NCBI GenBank assembly: GCA_036625225.1
Contig: JAZKUF010000003.1
Span: forward strand, 372,001 to 436,000
Length of the DNA stretch: 64,000 bases
Source of the DNA: Accumulibacter jenkinsii
GTDB taxonomy: Bacteria; Pseudomonadota; Gammaproteobacteria; Burkholderiales; Rhodocyclaceae
Direction of reading: 5' to 3'
Shown: positions 18,265 through 27,274 of the stretch, in pieces
Layout of the letters: each line of letters begins with the position of its first letter
Numbering within the stretch: the stretch's first letter is position 1
Notes under the pieces: model-generated
Database searches by the model: none
What the model was told of the DNA's origin: nothing
What the model saw: the letters and a program-made list of their open reading frames with translations, nothing else
Position numbers and translations under genes: made by a program

Positions 18265-21200
18265 CTAGCGGGAAATTCGCTCGACCTTGGGGTCGTCCCA
18301 TTTGCCGGTGACCAGGTACTCGAAGCTGAAAACCTTGTTCAGAGGACCCTGCAGGATCTTGTCTGCGAGCAGGGTGGCAACCCCCGCCAGCGGATTGATG
18401 ATGGCGATTCCGAGCGCGGCGCTGCCGCCAAGCTCGGGTTGCACCGTCACCTTGAGCTGCTGGGTTTCGTTCTCCAGGTCGGCTTCGCCGCGCATCGCCA
18501 CCTGCGCCGAGGGGCCCTCGATCTGCAGGCGCTCGGTCCGCATGACGCCGCTGTTGATCGACAGGGTGCCCTGGATGTTGTCGAAAGCGAAACCCTGGCT
18601 GAAGATATCACCGAAATCAAGCGAAAAGCGCCGCGGCAGCGTCTGCAGGCTGATCAGGCCGAGCAGCTTGCCGGCGCCCGGGTCGAGCTTGAGGAACTGT
18701 CCCTTGCTCGCCTCGATGACCATCTCGCCACTCAAGGTCGCGTAGTCCAGCCGATCCGGTGGTCCGTTCCAGCCGATCTTTCCCTTCATGCCCGCACTGC
18801 CGGCACGAATCGCCCCCGGATAGCCGAGGCGGTCGAGCAGCCGGCCGGCGTCGCTGCTGTCCAGGGTGAAGTCGAGTTGCGTCCGGTTGCCGGCGCTGAT
18901 CTGCCACTGGCCCCTGCCGGAGAGCTTGCCATGAGGGTTGCGCAGCTCGATGCGGTCGATCCGCCAGATGCCGCCGTCGTTGTGCGCCTGCACATCGAGA
19001 CGTCCGAAACGATGGTCGCCGACCGAAAAATCATCAATCACGATGTCGAGCGCCGGCAGTTCCTTGAGCGCTTCGAGAGGTTCTCCGTTTTTCACCATCT
19101 GCTCCGGGCGGCGCCATTTCCGGAACTGCGCTTTCAGCTTGCCGGTTCCCGAACCGTCCCAGAGAAAACTGCCCACCGCTTGCTCCGAGCTCACCGTCCC
19201 TCGCCACAGTGAGGTTGCTCCCGCAACCGCGACGCTGACCCCGGTGTAGGAAGCGCCGAGCAGGACGACTTCCTTTGCCTTGAGGTCGACGACGATCGGC
19301 AGGTCGGCACCGGCAGTCAGGGCAGCGCCCTTGCCTCGCCCGCCGAGGAGCTTTTGCCAGTAGTCCACATCGACCGTGCCGGCAGTGATGCCGATCGCCA
19401 TTCCCCGCTCGGGCAACGGCGGCAAGGGGCGACCGATGGTGAGCACCCCCCGTTCGAAGCGGGTGGCGTCGCTTTGCCGGCGCCGAATCAGCTGCAGGGT
19501 GAGGATATTGCCGAGGGTGGCGCTTAGCTGGTCGCGGACCACAGCCGGCGCGGCGCCGGCGGTCGCCGGCAAGAGCGCAGTCTCGAAATGCAGCGGCAGC
19601 GCCTGGCTCGCGCTCTTGGCCAGCGGCGCCGGCAGCGTCGACGCGATGCCGATCAGGTCCGAGTCCAGGACCAGTTCGAGCTCACGCTTGTGTACCCGAA
19701 ACTCGGCACGATAAGTGGTCGTCCCGGAGACCGGGTCAAACAGGGGCAGGTTCAGGCTGCGCCGCAGGTCGTCGACGGCAAGCGTCCCGTTGGCGGTGAT
19801 CAGCACCTTGCCGCCCTGCGTCCCGCCCTTGATCGTCAGCGCACCGCCAAAGAGCTGGGCTTTGATCTCGGGAACGCGCAGGTCCTTCTCCGAGAACTGC
19901 AGGCTGCCTTTGACCTGTTGCAGCGCTGGCAGCGCCGGATCGACCGTCACTTCGTTGGCCAGCAGGGTATAGGTGCCATCGATCCGGCTATCGCCAAGGC
20001 GAGCCTCCTCAAGCGGAATCAGCAGCGCAATCTCCAGCCGACCTTTGCCACTGGCGCGCATGTTCTCGGTAAAGTGATCGATCTGCGCCGCCACCGGGCT
20101 CTCTTCGATGAATTTGAGGAACTCTGCCGTTTCTCCGTCGACGCGTCCCTTGACCTTCAGCGTGGACACCGGCGCATCGAAGTCGGGAATCTCGGCGATC
20201 GTCTGCGACAGTCTGGCGCCGAGAATCGATCCGCGCCGGGCCTGGACGAGCATGCCGACGCCCGCGAAACGCAGATCGGCATCGAGGCCGCTGATCACTG
20301 GCCAGCCGGTCCCGTAGTCCAGAGTCACGTCCTCTGCCTTGACGGTGACCAGAAACTGGCCCTGTTTCGGATCGATGAAAGGGAAATGGGCCAGATCGCC
20401 CTTGAGGATCAGCCTTGCTTCGCTGGCTGTCCCCTGTTTGAGCGCGTCACGTACCCAATGCCGGGCATCGACGTTGATCGCCGCCGGCAGATAGCGCCAG
20501 ACTGCGCGCGCATCGGCTTTGCTGAGTACGGCGGTCAGGTCGATGCTGCCCGGACCGTCACCGCTGTTGTGGTAACTTCCCTGCGCCGAGCCGGTGGCAT
20601 CGGCGCCGGCGAACTCGGCCCGCAGCAGTTCGGCGTCCAGCCGGCCCTCGCTGATTTTCCATCTGGCCTGCGCATCGAGAGTGGCGAAGTCGATCGAGGA
20701 TTCGGGAAAGACTTCCGGCAGCTCGATGCTCACCTGCTGCGAGCGCAGGTCGATCGACCCGCCCTGCTCGTTCACCTCGAGCGCGCCCGACAAGCCCGCG
20801 ACGCCGGGGAAAACGCCGCGCGGCGCGAGCGCCAGATCGGTAAAGCGGCTTTTCAGCGAGTAGCGCTGCAAAGCCTCGCTGTTACCTTGCCAACTCGTCT
20901 GCAGTTCGCTGATTCGGCCGCGCGGTGCGAAAGCGTCGAGCAACTGACGCGAACCGGCGTCGAGCGGCAGATAGGCGGCGAACGCGGTGAGTGCGCCGAG
21001 ATCCAGCTTGCCGGCGGTGGCACTGCCGCGCAAGGAATCGGGGTCGCTCGCCTGCTGTTGCCACTCGAGGTGAAAATCGGTCGGGTCGATGCGCAACACC
21101 GGGGCGCTGCCGGGGTGACTGAGGCGCCGCGTCAGGAGTTCGACGCGCTGGCCGTCGATGCGCACGCCCGACGCCGAAAATTGGCCGGCGATGCGGCCCG

Positions 21201-22233
21201 ACATGTGGTCGAGTTCGAGTGCCGGCAGGTCTTTCGCCAGGCGCAGCTTGACGTCGTCGAGCGAGACGTCGGCCGTTATTGCCTGCAAGCCGCCGTCGGC
21301 AAACCCGAGCCAGGCGCGCACGGCGCCCCGGCCATGCGGCAAGGCCAGCGGGTAATCCAGCCAGGTGCGCCAGATGGCCAGATCGGCGTAATCGATCCGG
21401 GCAAAAGCCTGTCCCTTCCAGGAGGCCGGGTGGTCGCTTGCCTGGCCGTGAAAATCCCCACGCAGATCGAGCTTCGAGGCGAATTCGGCCGGCGGCAGGG
21501 CAGTCAGGCCGAAACGGTGGCGGCGCCCATCATTGTCGAGAGCGAGGTTCACGTCTTCGAGAATCAGCGCCGGCGCATTGCGCCGGGCGTCCTCCCAGAC
21601 CACCGTTGCGCCGTGGATACGAATGCGCTTCTGCGCCAGCAGCCAGTCCGCAAAGCCGTGGTCGTTCTCCTGCCGTCTGATCGCGATGCCGGCAACATGA
21701 AACTCGCCGGCCGCGTCGCGGCGCACGTGCAAGGTCGGCTCGTCGAGGCGCAACAGGCTGAGGCGCAGTTGCAGGTGCGCCAGCGATGACCAGGAGAGGA
21801 TGCTCTCGACGCGAGTGAAGGCCAGCGCCGGTTGCCCCTGGGCATCGGCGATGCGAACGTCGGAGAGGATCAGGTCGGGATTGAGTCCGTGCCAGCTCGC
21901 CTCGATGCGTCCGATGGCGACCGATAGCTCGAGCGACTGGCTGAGTTCGCGCTCGATCTCCGGCCGATAGCTTTCGACGTTCGGCAGGATCAGATAGCGC
22001 AGCGCGAGAACCAGCAGGACGAAGGCGAAATAGACCAGCAGCAGGCCGCGCACACCGATTCGTCCGAGCCGCCGCAGCGCTGGCTGCGCGATCGGTGGCA
22101 GCAGCCGATGCGCCAGCGCCGGGCGCGGATCGTCCCCGCGCATCAGATGTGGCCAGTGCAGGAAGACTTTTGCCAACAGTCGGTGAGCGTCACTAGAATG
22201 GCGGGATACCCGGTCAGGCGATAGAGTCGCCAA
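18265..22233 (-). CDS. yhdP: YhdP family AsmA-like envelope protein
   Basis: A very large (1322 residues) inner-membrane-anchored protein of the AsmA/YhdP family, which in E. coli helps phospholipid transport to the outer membrane. One N-terminal membrane helix (GVRGLLLVYFAFVLLVLALRYL, about residues 60-82) is followed by a long beta-rich periplasmic part. The end carries the typical C-terminal domain with LNFSLDFGDIFSQG-like text (here RRFSLDFGDIFSQGFAFDNI) and INPLAGVATLLADKILQGP. The first ATG (22233) gives ~60 cytoplasmic residues before the helix; ATG 22143 is an alternative. It is divergent from glnE with a 76-bp gap. Confidence 0.9.
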   Translation of the reverse strand: MATLSPDRVSRHSSDAHRLLAKVFLHWPHLMRGDDPRPALAHRLLPPIAQPALRRLGRIGVRGLLLVYFAFVLLVLALRYLILPNVESYRPEIERELSQSLELSVAIGRIEASWHGLNPDLILSDVRIADAQGQPALAFTRVESILSWSSLAHLQLRLSLLRLDEPTLHVRRDAAGEFHVAGIAIRRQENDHGFADWLLAQKRIRIHGATVVWEDARRNAPALILEDVNLALDNDGRRHRFGLTALPPAEFASKLDLRGDFHGQASDHPASWKGQAFARIDYADLAIWRTWLDYPLALPHGRGAVRAWLGFADGGLQAITADVSLDDVKLRLAKDLPALELDHMSGRIAGQFSASGVRIDGQRVELLTRRLSHPGSAPVLRIDPTDFHLEWQQQASDPDSLRGSATAGKLDLGALTAFAAYLPLDAGSRQLLDAFAPRGRISELQTSWQGNSEALQRYSLKSRFTDLALAPRGVFPGVAGLSGALEVNEQGGSIDLRSQQVSIELPEVFPESSIDFATLDAQARWKISEGRLDAELLRAEFAGADATGSAQGSYHNSGDGPGSIDLTAVLSKADARAVWRYLPAAINVDARHWVRDALKQGTASEARLILKGDLAHFPFIDPKQGQFLVTVKAEDVTLDYGTGWPVISGLDADLRFAGVGMLVQARRGSILGARLSQTIAEIPDFDAPVSTLKVKGRVDGETAEFLKFIEESPVAAQIDHFTENMRASGKGRLEIALLIPLEEARLGDSRIDGTYTLLANEVTVDPALPALQQVKGSLQFSEKDLRVPEIKAQLFGGALTIKGGTQGGKVLITANGTLAVDDLRRSLNLPLFDPVSGTTTYRAEFRVHKRELELVLDSDLIGIASTLPAPLAKSASQALPLHFETALLPATAGAAPAVVRDQLSATLGNILTLQLIRRRQSDATRFERGVLTIGRPLPPLPERGMAIGITAGTVDVDYWQKLLGGRGKGAALTAGADLPIVVDLKAKEVVLLGASYTGVSVAVAGATSLWRGTVSSEQAVGSFLWDGSGTGKLKAQFRKWRRPEQMVKNGEPLEALKELPALDIVIDDFSVGDHRFGRLDVQAHNDGGIWRIDRIELRNPHGKLSGRGQWQISAGNRTQLDFTLDSSDAGRLLDRLGYPGAIRAGSAGMKGKIGWNGPPDRLDYATLSGEMVIEASKGQFLKLDPGAGKLLGLISLQTLPRRFSLDFGDIFSQGFAFDNIQGTLSINSGVMRTERLQIEGPSAQVAMRGEADLENETQQLKVTVQPELGGSAALGIAIINPLAGVATLLADKILQGPLNKVFSFEYLVTGKWDDPKVERISR

Positions 22234-22309
22234 TTGTAACGGCTTTGCTGCCGCTCTTCACGGTGCCGGCGGCAGTGGCCCGATCCGGCACATCCTCGAC
22301 GAGAAAACC

Positions 22310-25054
22310 ATGGCAACCACGATTGATTCCCCCGCTGGCCAGCCGGGCGCGCCGGTCTCCCCCTGGCACGCAGCCCGGAAACACAGCCGCTATCTGCGCG
22401 ACCTGCTCAGCGCTCGCCCCGAGATCGCTGCCTGGCTCGGCGAACACGCGTCGCAGCCGCTGAACGCGGCGCAGATGAGCGCCTTTCTGGTCGCCGCCGC
22501 GCCGACCAGCGATGAGCACCTGAAGCGCGCCTTGCGCCAGTTGCGCCAGCGCGTGATGGCGACCCTGATCGTGCGCGACCTCGGCGGCGCAGCCCCCTTG
22601 AGCGAAGTCGTCGAAAGCATGACCCTGCTCGCCGATGTCACCACCAACTTCGCTCTCGACTTCTTGCACCGCCAGCTGAGCGAGTTGTTCGGCGAGCCCT
22701 TGGACAGCGCAGGCCAGCCGCAGCGCCTGCTGATCATCGGCATGGGCAAGCTCGGCGGGCGTGAACTCAACGTGTCGTCCGACGTCGATTACATTTTCGT
22801 TTATCCCGAGGAAGGGCAGACCGGCGGCAAAAGCCGCCATATCGACAATTACGACTTCTTTCTCCGCGTTGGCAAGCGACTGATCAGCGCCCTCGGCGAT
22901 CTGACCGAAAGCGGCCAGGTCTTCCGCGTCGACATGCGCCTGCGACCCAATGGCGACTCCGGAGCCCTGGTCGGCTCACTCGGCTCGCTCGAGAACTATT
23001 TCATCACGCAGGGGCGTGAATGGGAGCGCTACGCCTGGATCAAGGCGAGGGTCATGAACGAGGGGAACAACCTGCAGCCGCAATGGGTCGCCGCCCTGCA
23101 CAGCATTTGCCGACCCTTTGTCTTCCGCAAGTATCTCGACTTTGGTGCGATCAACGCCATGCGCGACCTGCATGCCCAGATTCGCCGCGAAGTCGCGCGC
23201 AGGGACATGGCCGAGCACATCAAGCTCGGCCCGGGGGGAATTCGCGAAATCGAGTTCATCGCACAGGTCTTCCAGTTGATTCGCGGCGGTCGTGAGCCAG
23301 TGCTGCAGATCCGGCCGACCCTGCAGGTGCTCGCCCTGCTTGCCGAACGTCGCCTGTTGCCGGCGGACACCGAGCGCGAACTGAGCGCCGCCTACGTCTT
23401 GTTGCGCCGCCTCGAACACCGGCTGCAGTACGTCGGCGACACGCAGACACATCGCCTGCCGGCGGCTGACGAAGAGCGTCAGCAGATTGCCCGTTCCATG
23501 GGCTTTGCCGACTGGTCTGCCTTTTTCGTCGTTCTTGACACGCATCGCGAGACCGTCGCTCGCCATTTCGAGCAGGTCTTCTCGGAACCCGAAGAAGGTC
23601 GTCATCCGCTGGCCGGCATCTGGGAGGGCAGTACCGCCACCGACGATTCGCTCGAACGGCTGTCCGCGCTCGGTTTCCGCCAGCCGCAGGCGCTCATCGA
23701 ACGTCTGCACAGCTTCCGTCGCAGCGGCCGCTATCTGCAGTTGCCGGCGAGCAACCGTGAGCGTCTCGACGCCCTCGGACCGCGACTGATCGACGCCGCG
23801 GCAGCGACCGGGACGCCCGACGCGACCTGGCAGCGCGGCCTCGATTTCTTCGATACGATCAGCCGACGCGGGGCTTATCTGGCCCTCCTGCAGCAGTATC
23901 CGCAGGCCCTCATGAAGCTCGCCGAACTGATCGGCAGTTCGTCCTGGGCAGCAAACTACCTGAGCCGGCACCCGATTCTGCTCGACGAACTGCTCGATTC
24001 ACGGATTTTCGACGTCACCACTGACTGGCAGTCGTTCCGCCAGGAACTGCAGGCGCACCTCGCGCTGCACGTCGACGACGTCGAGCGCGAAATGGATATC
24101 CTGCGCGAGACCCACCACGCCCAGGTGTTTCATTTTCTGGCGCAGGATATCGCCGGCATGCATACCGTCGAGCACCTCGCCGACCGTCTCAGCGAACTCG
24201 CCGACCTGATGGTGCAGACGACGCTCGATCTGTGCTGGCACAAGCTCAAGCTGCGCCATCCCTTTCCCGACCGAACGCCGCGTTTTGCGGTGATCGCTTA
24301 CGGCAAGCTGGGCGGCAAGGAACTCGGCTTTGCTTCCGATCTCGACCTCGTCTATCTGCATGACGACCCGGCACCCGGCGCGGGCGAACTCTATGCCCGT
24401 CTCGGCCAGCGCATGAGCACCTGGATGTCGACCCAGACGTCGGCCGGCCAGCTCTTCGAGGTCGACCTGCGGCTGCGTCCGAATGGCGACTCGGGGATGC
24501 TCGTCTGTCCGGTCGCGGCCTTTCGCGATTACCAGTTGCAGCAGGCCTGGGTGTGGGAACATCAGGCGCTGACCCGGGCCCGCTTCTGTGCCGGCGACCC
24601 GGCCGTCGGCGAGCAGTTCGAGGCGACCCGGATCGAGATCCTGCGCCAGCCGCGCGATCTCGCCACGCTGCGCGACGAAGTGCTGGCGATGCGCCAGCGG
24701 ATGCTCGACCAGCACGCGTCGAAAAGCGACGAACTCTTCGACATCAAGCACGACCGCGGCGGTCTGATCGACGTCGAATTCATCGTTCAGTACCTGGTCC
24801 TTGGGCATGCGCATCGCCATGCCCGGCTCTGCGGCAACCTCGGCAACATCGCCCTGCTCGGGATCGCGGCAGAACTGGGCCTGATTCCTGCCGATCTCGC
24901 TGATCGGGTACGCAGTGCCTACCGCGAGTTTCGTCGCATGCAGCACACCCTGCGGCTCAACGAAGGCCGCCGGGCGCGGGTCGAACGGGCTTCACAGAGC
25001 CGCCGCATCGCTGCCGTCGGCATGCTCTGGCAGGCGGTATTCGGTTCGCCGTGA
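22310..25054 (+). CDS. glnE: GlnE, glutamine synthetase adenylyltransferase/deadenylase
   Basis: A bifunctional enzyme that attaches and removes AMP on glutamine synthetase in response to PII. The protein has 914 residues, close to the usual ~950. Two nucleotidyltransferase domains are visible: the first with GMGKLGGRELNVSSDVDYIF near residue 143, the second with AYGKLGGKELGFASDLDLVY near residue 663. Each is followed by a helical GlnE/PII-uridylylase-type domain and the arginine-rich motif VDLRLRPNGDSG (VDMRLRPNGDSG in the first half). The ATG at 22310 fits the family start. It is divergent from yhdP and convergent with tpiA. Confidence 0.96.
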   Translation: MATTIDSPAGQPGAPVSPWHAARKHSRYLRDLLSARPEIAAWLGEHASQPLNAAQMSAFLVAAAPTSDEHLKRALRQLRQRVMATLIVRDLGGAAPLSEVVESMTLLADVTTNFALDFLHRQLSELFGEPLDSAGQPQRLLIIGMGKLGGRELNVSSDVDYIFVYPEEGQTGGKSRHIDNYDFFLRVGKRLISALGDLTESGQVFRVDMRLRPNGDSGALVGSLGSLENYFITQGREWERYAWIKARVMNEGNNLQPQWVAALHSICRPFVFRKYLDFGAINAMRDLHAQIRREVARRDMAEHIKLGPGGIREIEFIAQVFQLIRGGREPVLQIRPTLQVLALLAERRLLPADTERELSAAYVLLRRLEHRLQYVGDTQTHRLPAADEERQQIARSMGFADWSAFFVVLDTHRETVARHFEQVFSEPEEGRHPLAGIWEGSTATDDSLERLSALGFRQPQALIERLHSFRRSGRYLQLPASNRERLDALGPRLIDAAAATGTPDATWQRGLDFFDTISRRGAYLALLQQYPQALMKLAELIGSSSWAANYLSRHPILLDELLDSRIFDVTTDWQSFRQELQAHLALHVDDVEREMDILRETHHAQVFHFLAQDIAGMHTVEHLADRLSELADLMVQTTLDLCWHKLKLRHPFPDRTPRFAVIAYGKLGGKELGFASDLDLVYLHDDPAPGAGELYARLGQRMSTWMSTQTSAGQLFEVDLRLRPNGDSGMLVCPVAAFRDYQLQQAWVWEHQALTRARFCAGDPAVGEQFEATRIEILRQPRDLATLRDEVLAMRQRMLDQHASKSDELFDIKHDRGGLIDVEFIVQYLVLGHAHRHARLCGNLGNIALLGIAAELGLIPADLADRVRSAYREFRRMQHTLRLNEGRRARVERASQSRRIAAVGMLWQAVFGSP

Positions 25055-25064
25055 GTTGCCCGCT

Positions 25065-25090
25065 GCGCGGCGCCGGGGCCGGCACCGCGC
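25065..25090. terminator. Possible bidirectional hairpin between glnE and tpiA
   Basis: GCGCGG and GCCGG pair with CCGGC and CCGCGC around a GG loop, with a single mismatch. It lies between two convergent stops. No U-run follows on either strand, so its role as terminator is inferred. Confidence 0.4.
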
Positions 25091-25100
25091 CTGTGTGCCC

Positions 25101-25868
25101 TTACTTGCTGATCGACTCGCCAGGCGTGATGATGCCGAGGAAGCTCTCGGCCTTGAGCGCCGCGCCACCGATCAGGCCACCGTCGATGTCTTTTTGCGCC
25201 AGCAGACCGGCGGCATTTTCCGGCTTCATCGAACCCCCATACTGGATGCTGATCGATTGCGCGACCTCGTCGCCGTAGAGCTTGGCGAGCAGGCTGCGGA
25301 CGAAGGCGTGGGCGGCCTGCGCTTCGTCATCGCTGGCGGTGACGCCGGTGCCGATGGCCCAGACCGGTTCATAGGCGATCACCGTCTGCAGCGCCTCGGC
25401 CGCCGAAAGTCCGGCATAAGCGCCGTTGACCTGCGTCGTCAGCACGCTTTCCAGGCGACCCGCCTGACGTTCGGCCAGCGTCTCACCGATGCAGACGATC
25501 GGCGTCATGTCGAGCGACTGCACCTTCCTGATCTTCTTGTTGACCGTTTCGTCGGTCTCGCCGAAGTAGGTCCGCTGTTCGGAGTGGCCGATGATGACGA
25601 AGTCGACACCGATCTCCTTCAGCATGTCGGCGCTGACCTTGCCGGTGAAGGCACCCTGGTTTTCCCAGTGCACGTCCTGCGCAGCGAGCTTGACATTGCT
25701 GCCCTTGACGACTTCGGCGACCGCGGCCAGCGCGAGGTAGGTCGGCGCGATGGCAACGACCACCTGCCTGATGTCGCGCGCGGCGGCCACCACTGCGGCC
25801 GCCAGCTTGACGGATTCGGCAACCGTCTTGTTCATTTTCCAGTTGCCGGCGATAACGATTTTACGCAT
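25101..25868 (-). CDS. tpiA: Triosephosphate isomerase
   Basis: It interconverts dihydroxyacetone phosphate and glyceraldehyde-3-phosphate in glycolysis. The protein has 255 residues, the usual size. The substrate-binding Lys is in GNWKMNKT, the electrophilic His in IIGHSEQRTYFGE, the catalytic Glu in AYEPVWAIGTG, and the phosphate loop in QYGGSMKPENA. AAGGA lies 5 bases before ATG 25868. It follows pgk by 77 bp on the same strand, so the two are probably cotranscribed. Confidence 0.97.
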   Translation of the reverse strand: MRKIVIAGNWKMNKTVAESVKLAAAVVAAARDIRQVVVAIAPTYLALAAVAEVVKGSNVKLAAQDVHWENQGAFTGKVSADMLKEIGVDFVIIGHSEQRTYFGETDETVNKKIRKVQSLDMTPIVCIGETLAERQAGRLESVLTTQVNGAYAGLSAAEALQTVIAYEPVWAIGTGVTASDDEAQAAHAFVRSLLAKLYGDEVAQSISIQYGGSMKPENAAGLLAQKDIDGGLIGGAALKAESFLGIITPGESISK

Positions 25869-25945
25869 GGTATTCCTTGATGGAGGGTATGGCGGGAGGG
25901 TTTTCGAAGGCGGGTCGACCCCGGCGGCGCCGCGGTCGACGACCC

Positions 25946-27202
25946 CTATTGATCGGAAAGAGCGGCGACGCCCGGCAGGATTTTGCCCTCGAGGTATTCG
26001 AGCGAAGCGCCGCCGCCGGTCGAACTGTGCGTGACCTTCTTGTCGGCGCCATATTTCTTGGCCGCGGTGGCGGTGTCGCCGCCGCCGATGACGGTAATCG
26101 CGCCGGCGGCGGTCGCTTCAACGACCGCTTCGGCCATCGCACGGGTGCCGGCTTCGAACTTTTCGAACTCGAAGACGCCGGCCGGGCCATTCCAGATGAT
26201 GGTCCTGGCTTTGCCGATCGCCGCGCTGAACAGCTTCGTCGATTCGGGGCCGCAGTCGAGACCCAGCCAGCCATCGGGAACGCCGTCGACGTCGTTGGCG
26301 GTGCCGGTGTTGGCGTTGGCGTCGAATCTGTCGGCGATCACGAAGTCGACCGGCAGCAGGATCTCCCGGCCTTTTTCCCCGGCCTTCTTCATCAGATCCG
26401 GAACCAGTTTGGCGCCTTCTTCATCGAACAGCGAATTGCCGATCGGCATTCCGGAGAGGATCTTCTTGAAGGTGAAGGCCATGCCGCCACCGATGATGAT
26501 CTGGTCGGCCTTGTCGAGCAGATTGTTGATCAGCTGGATCTTGTCGGCTACCTTGGCGCCACCGAGGATGGCGAGCAGCGGTCGTTGCGGCGATTCGAGC
26601 ACCGCCGAAAAGGCTGCCAGTTCCTTGTTCATCAGATAGCCCGCGGCACGCTCGGGCAACTGCACGCCGGTCATCGACGAATGGTCGCGGTGAGCGGTGC
26701 CGAAGGCGTCGTTGATGTAGACATCGGCCAGCCGCGTCAGCGAGGCGCGGAAGGCCTTGACGTCTTCCGCCCCGGCCTTGATCTTGCTGACCGTTCCATC
26801 GGCGTTGGTGACGCTGGCCTTGCCTTCCTCCTCGATGTGGAAGCGGAGATTTTCGAGCAGGATGACTTCGCCGGGCTTGATCTGCGCGCAGGCGGCCTCG
26901 ACTTCCGGACCGACGCAATCGGGCAGGAACTTCACCGGTCGCCCGAGCAGTTGCGCGAGCGCGGTGGCGACCGGCGCCAGGCTGTACTGCGGCATGACCT
27001 TGCCGTCGGGGCGGCCGAGGTGGGACATCAGGATGACCGCTGCGCCCTGCTCCAGCGCATAGGTGATCGTCGGCAGGGCGGCCTCGATGCGCTTGGTATT
27101 GGTGATGGCGCCGGTCACCTTGTCCTGAGGGACGTTGAAGTCGACGCGAATCAGGGCGCGTCTGCCTTCGAGGGCGAGATCTTCGATAAACAGTTTGGGC
27201 AT
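25946..27202 (-). CDS. pgk: Phosphoglycerate kinase, eukaryote-like
   Basis: It transfers phosphate between 1,3-bisphosphoglycerate and ADP. At 418 residues it is longer than most bacterial enzymes (about 390). Family marks are RVDFNVP, MSHLGRPDG, LLENLRFHIEEEGKAS, NDAFGTAHRDHSS, LGGAKVADKIQL, GMAFTF, WNGPAGVFEFE and the end GGGDTATA...STGGGASLEYLEGKILPGV. Several stretches (for example LFDEEGAKLV and GWLGLDCGPES) match, as I recall them, vertebrate and other eukaryotic PGKs more closely than E. coli Pgk. Horizontal origin is possible. AGGA precedes ATG 27202. tpiA lies downstream and the PLD gene upstream on the same strand. Confidence 0.96.
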   Translation of the reverse strand: MPKLFIEDLALEGRRALIRVDFNVPQDKVTGAITNTKRIEAALPTITYALEQGAAVILMSHLGRPDGKVMPQYSLAPVATALAQLLGRPVKFLPDCVGPEVEAACAQIKPGEVILLENLRFHIEEEGKASVTNADGTVSKIKAGAEDVKAFRASLTRLADVYINDAFGTAHRDHSSMTGVQLPERAAGYLMNKELAAFSAVLESPQRPLLAILGGAKVADKIQLINNLLDKADQIIIGGGMAFTFKKILSGMPIGNSLFDEEGAKLVPDLMKKAGEKGREILLPVDFVIADRFDANANTGTANDVDGVPDGWLGLDCGPESTKLFSAAIGKARTIIWNGPAGVFEFEKFEAGTRAMAEAVVEATAAGAITVIGGGDTATAAKKYGADKKVTHSSTGGGASLEYLEGKILPGVAALSDQ

Positions 27203-27274
27203 GATTTCCTCGGTCGTGAGTGGGTGTTGCAGAAGGCTGAAGAGGGCGTGCGGTGAAAAGGCGGGTCGACGGCT

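Noticed and set aside
19588..21789. Plus-strand frame of 733 codons opposite yhdP
   Set aside because: Gln/Arg-rich shadow of the high-GC yhdP gene with no domain; yhdP itself is clear.
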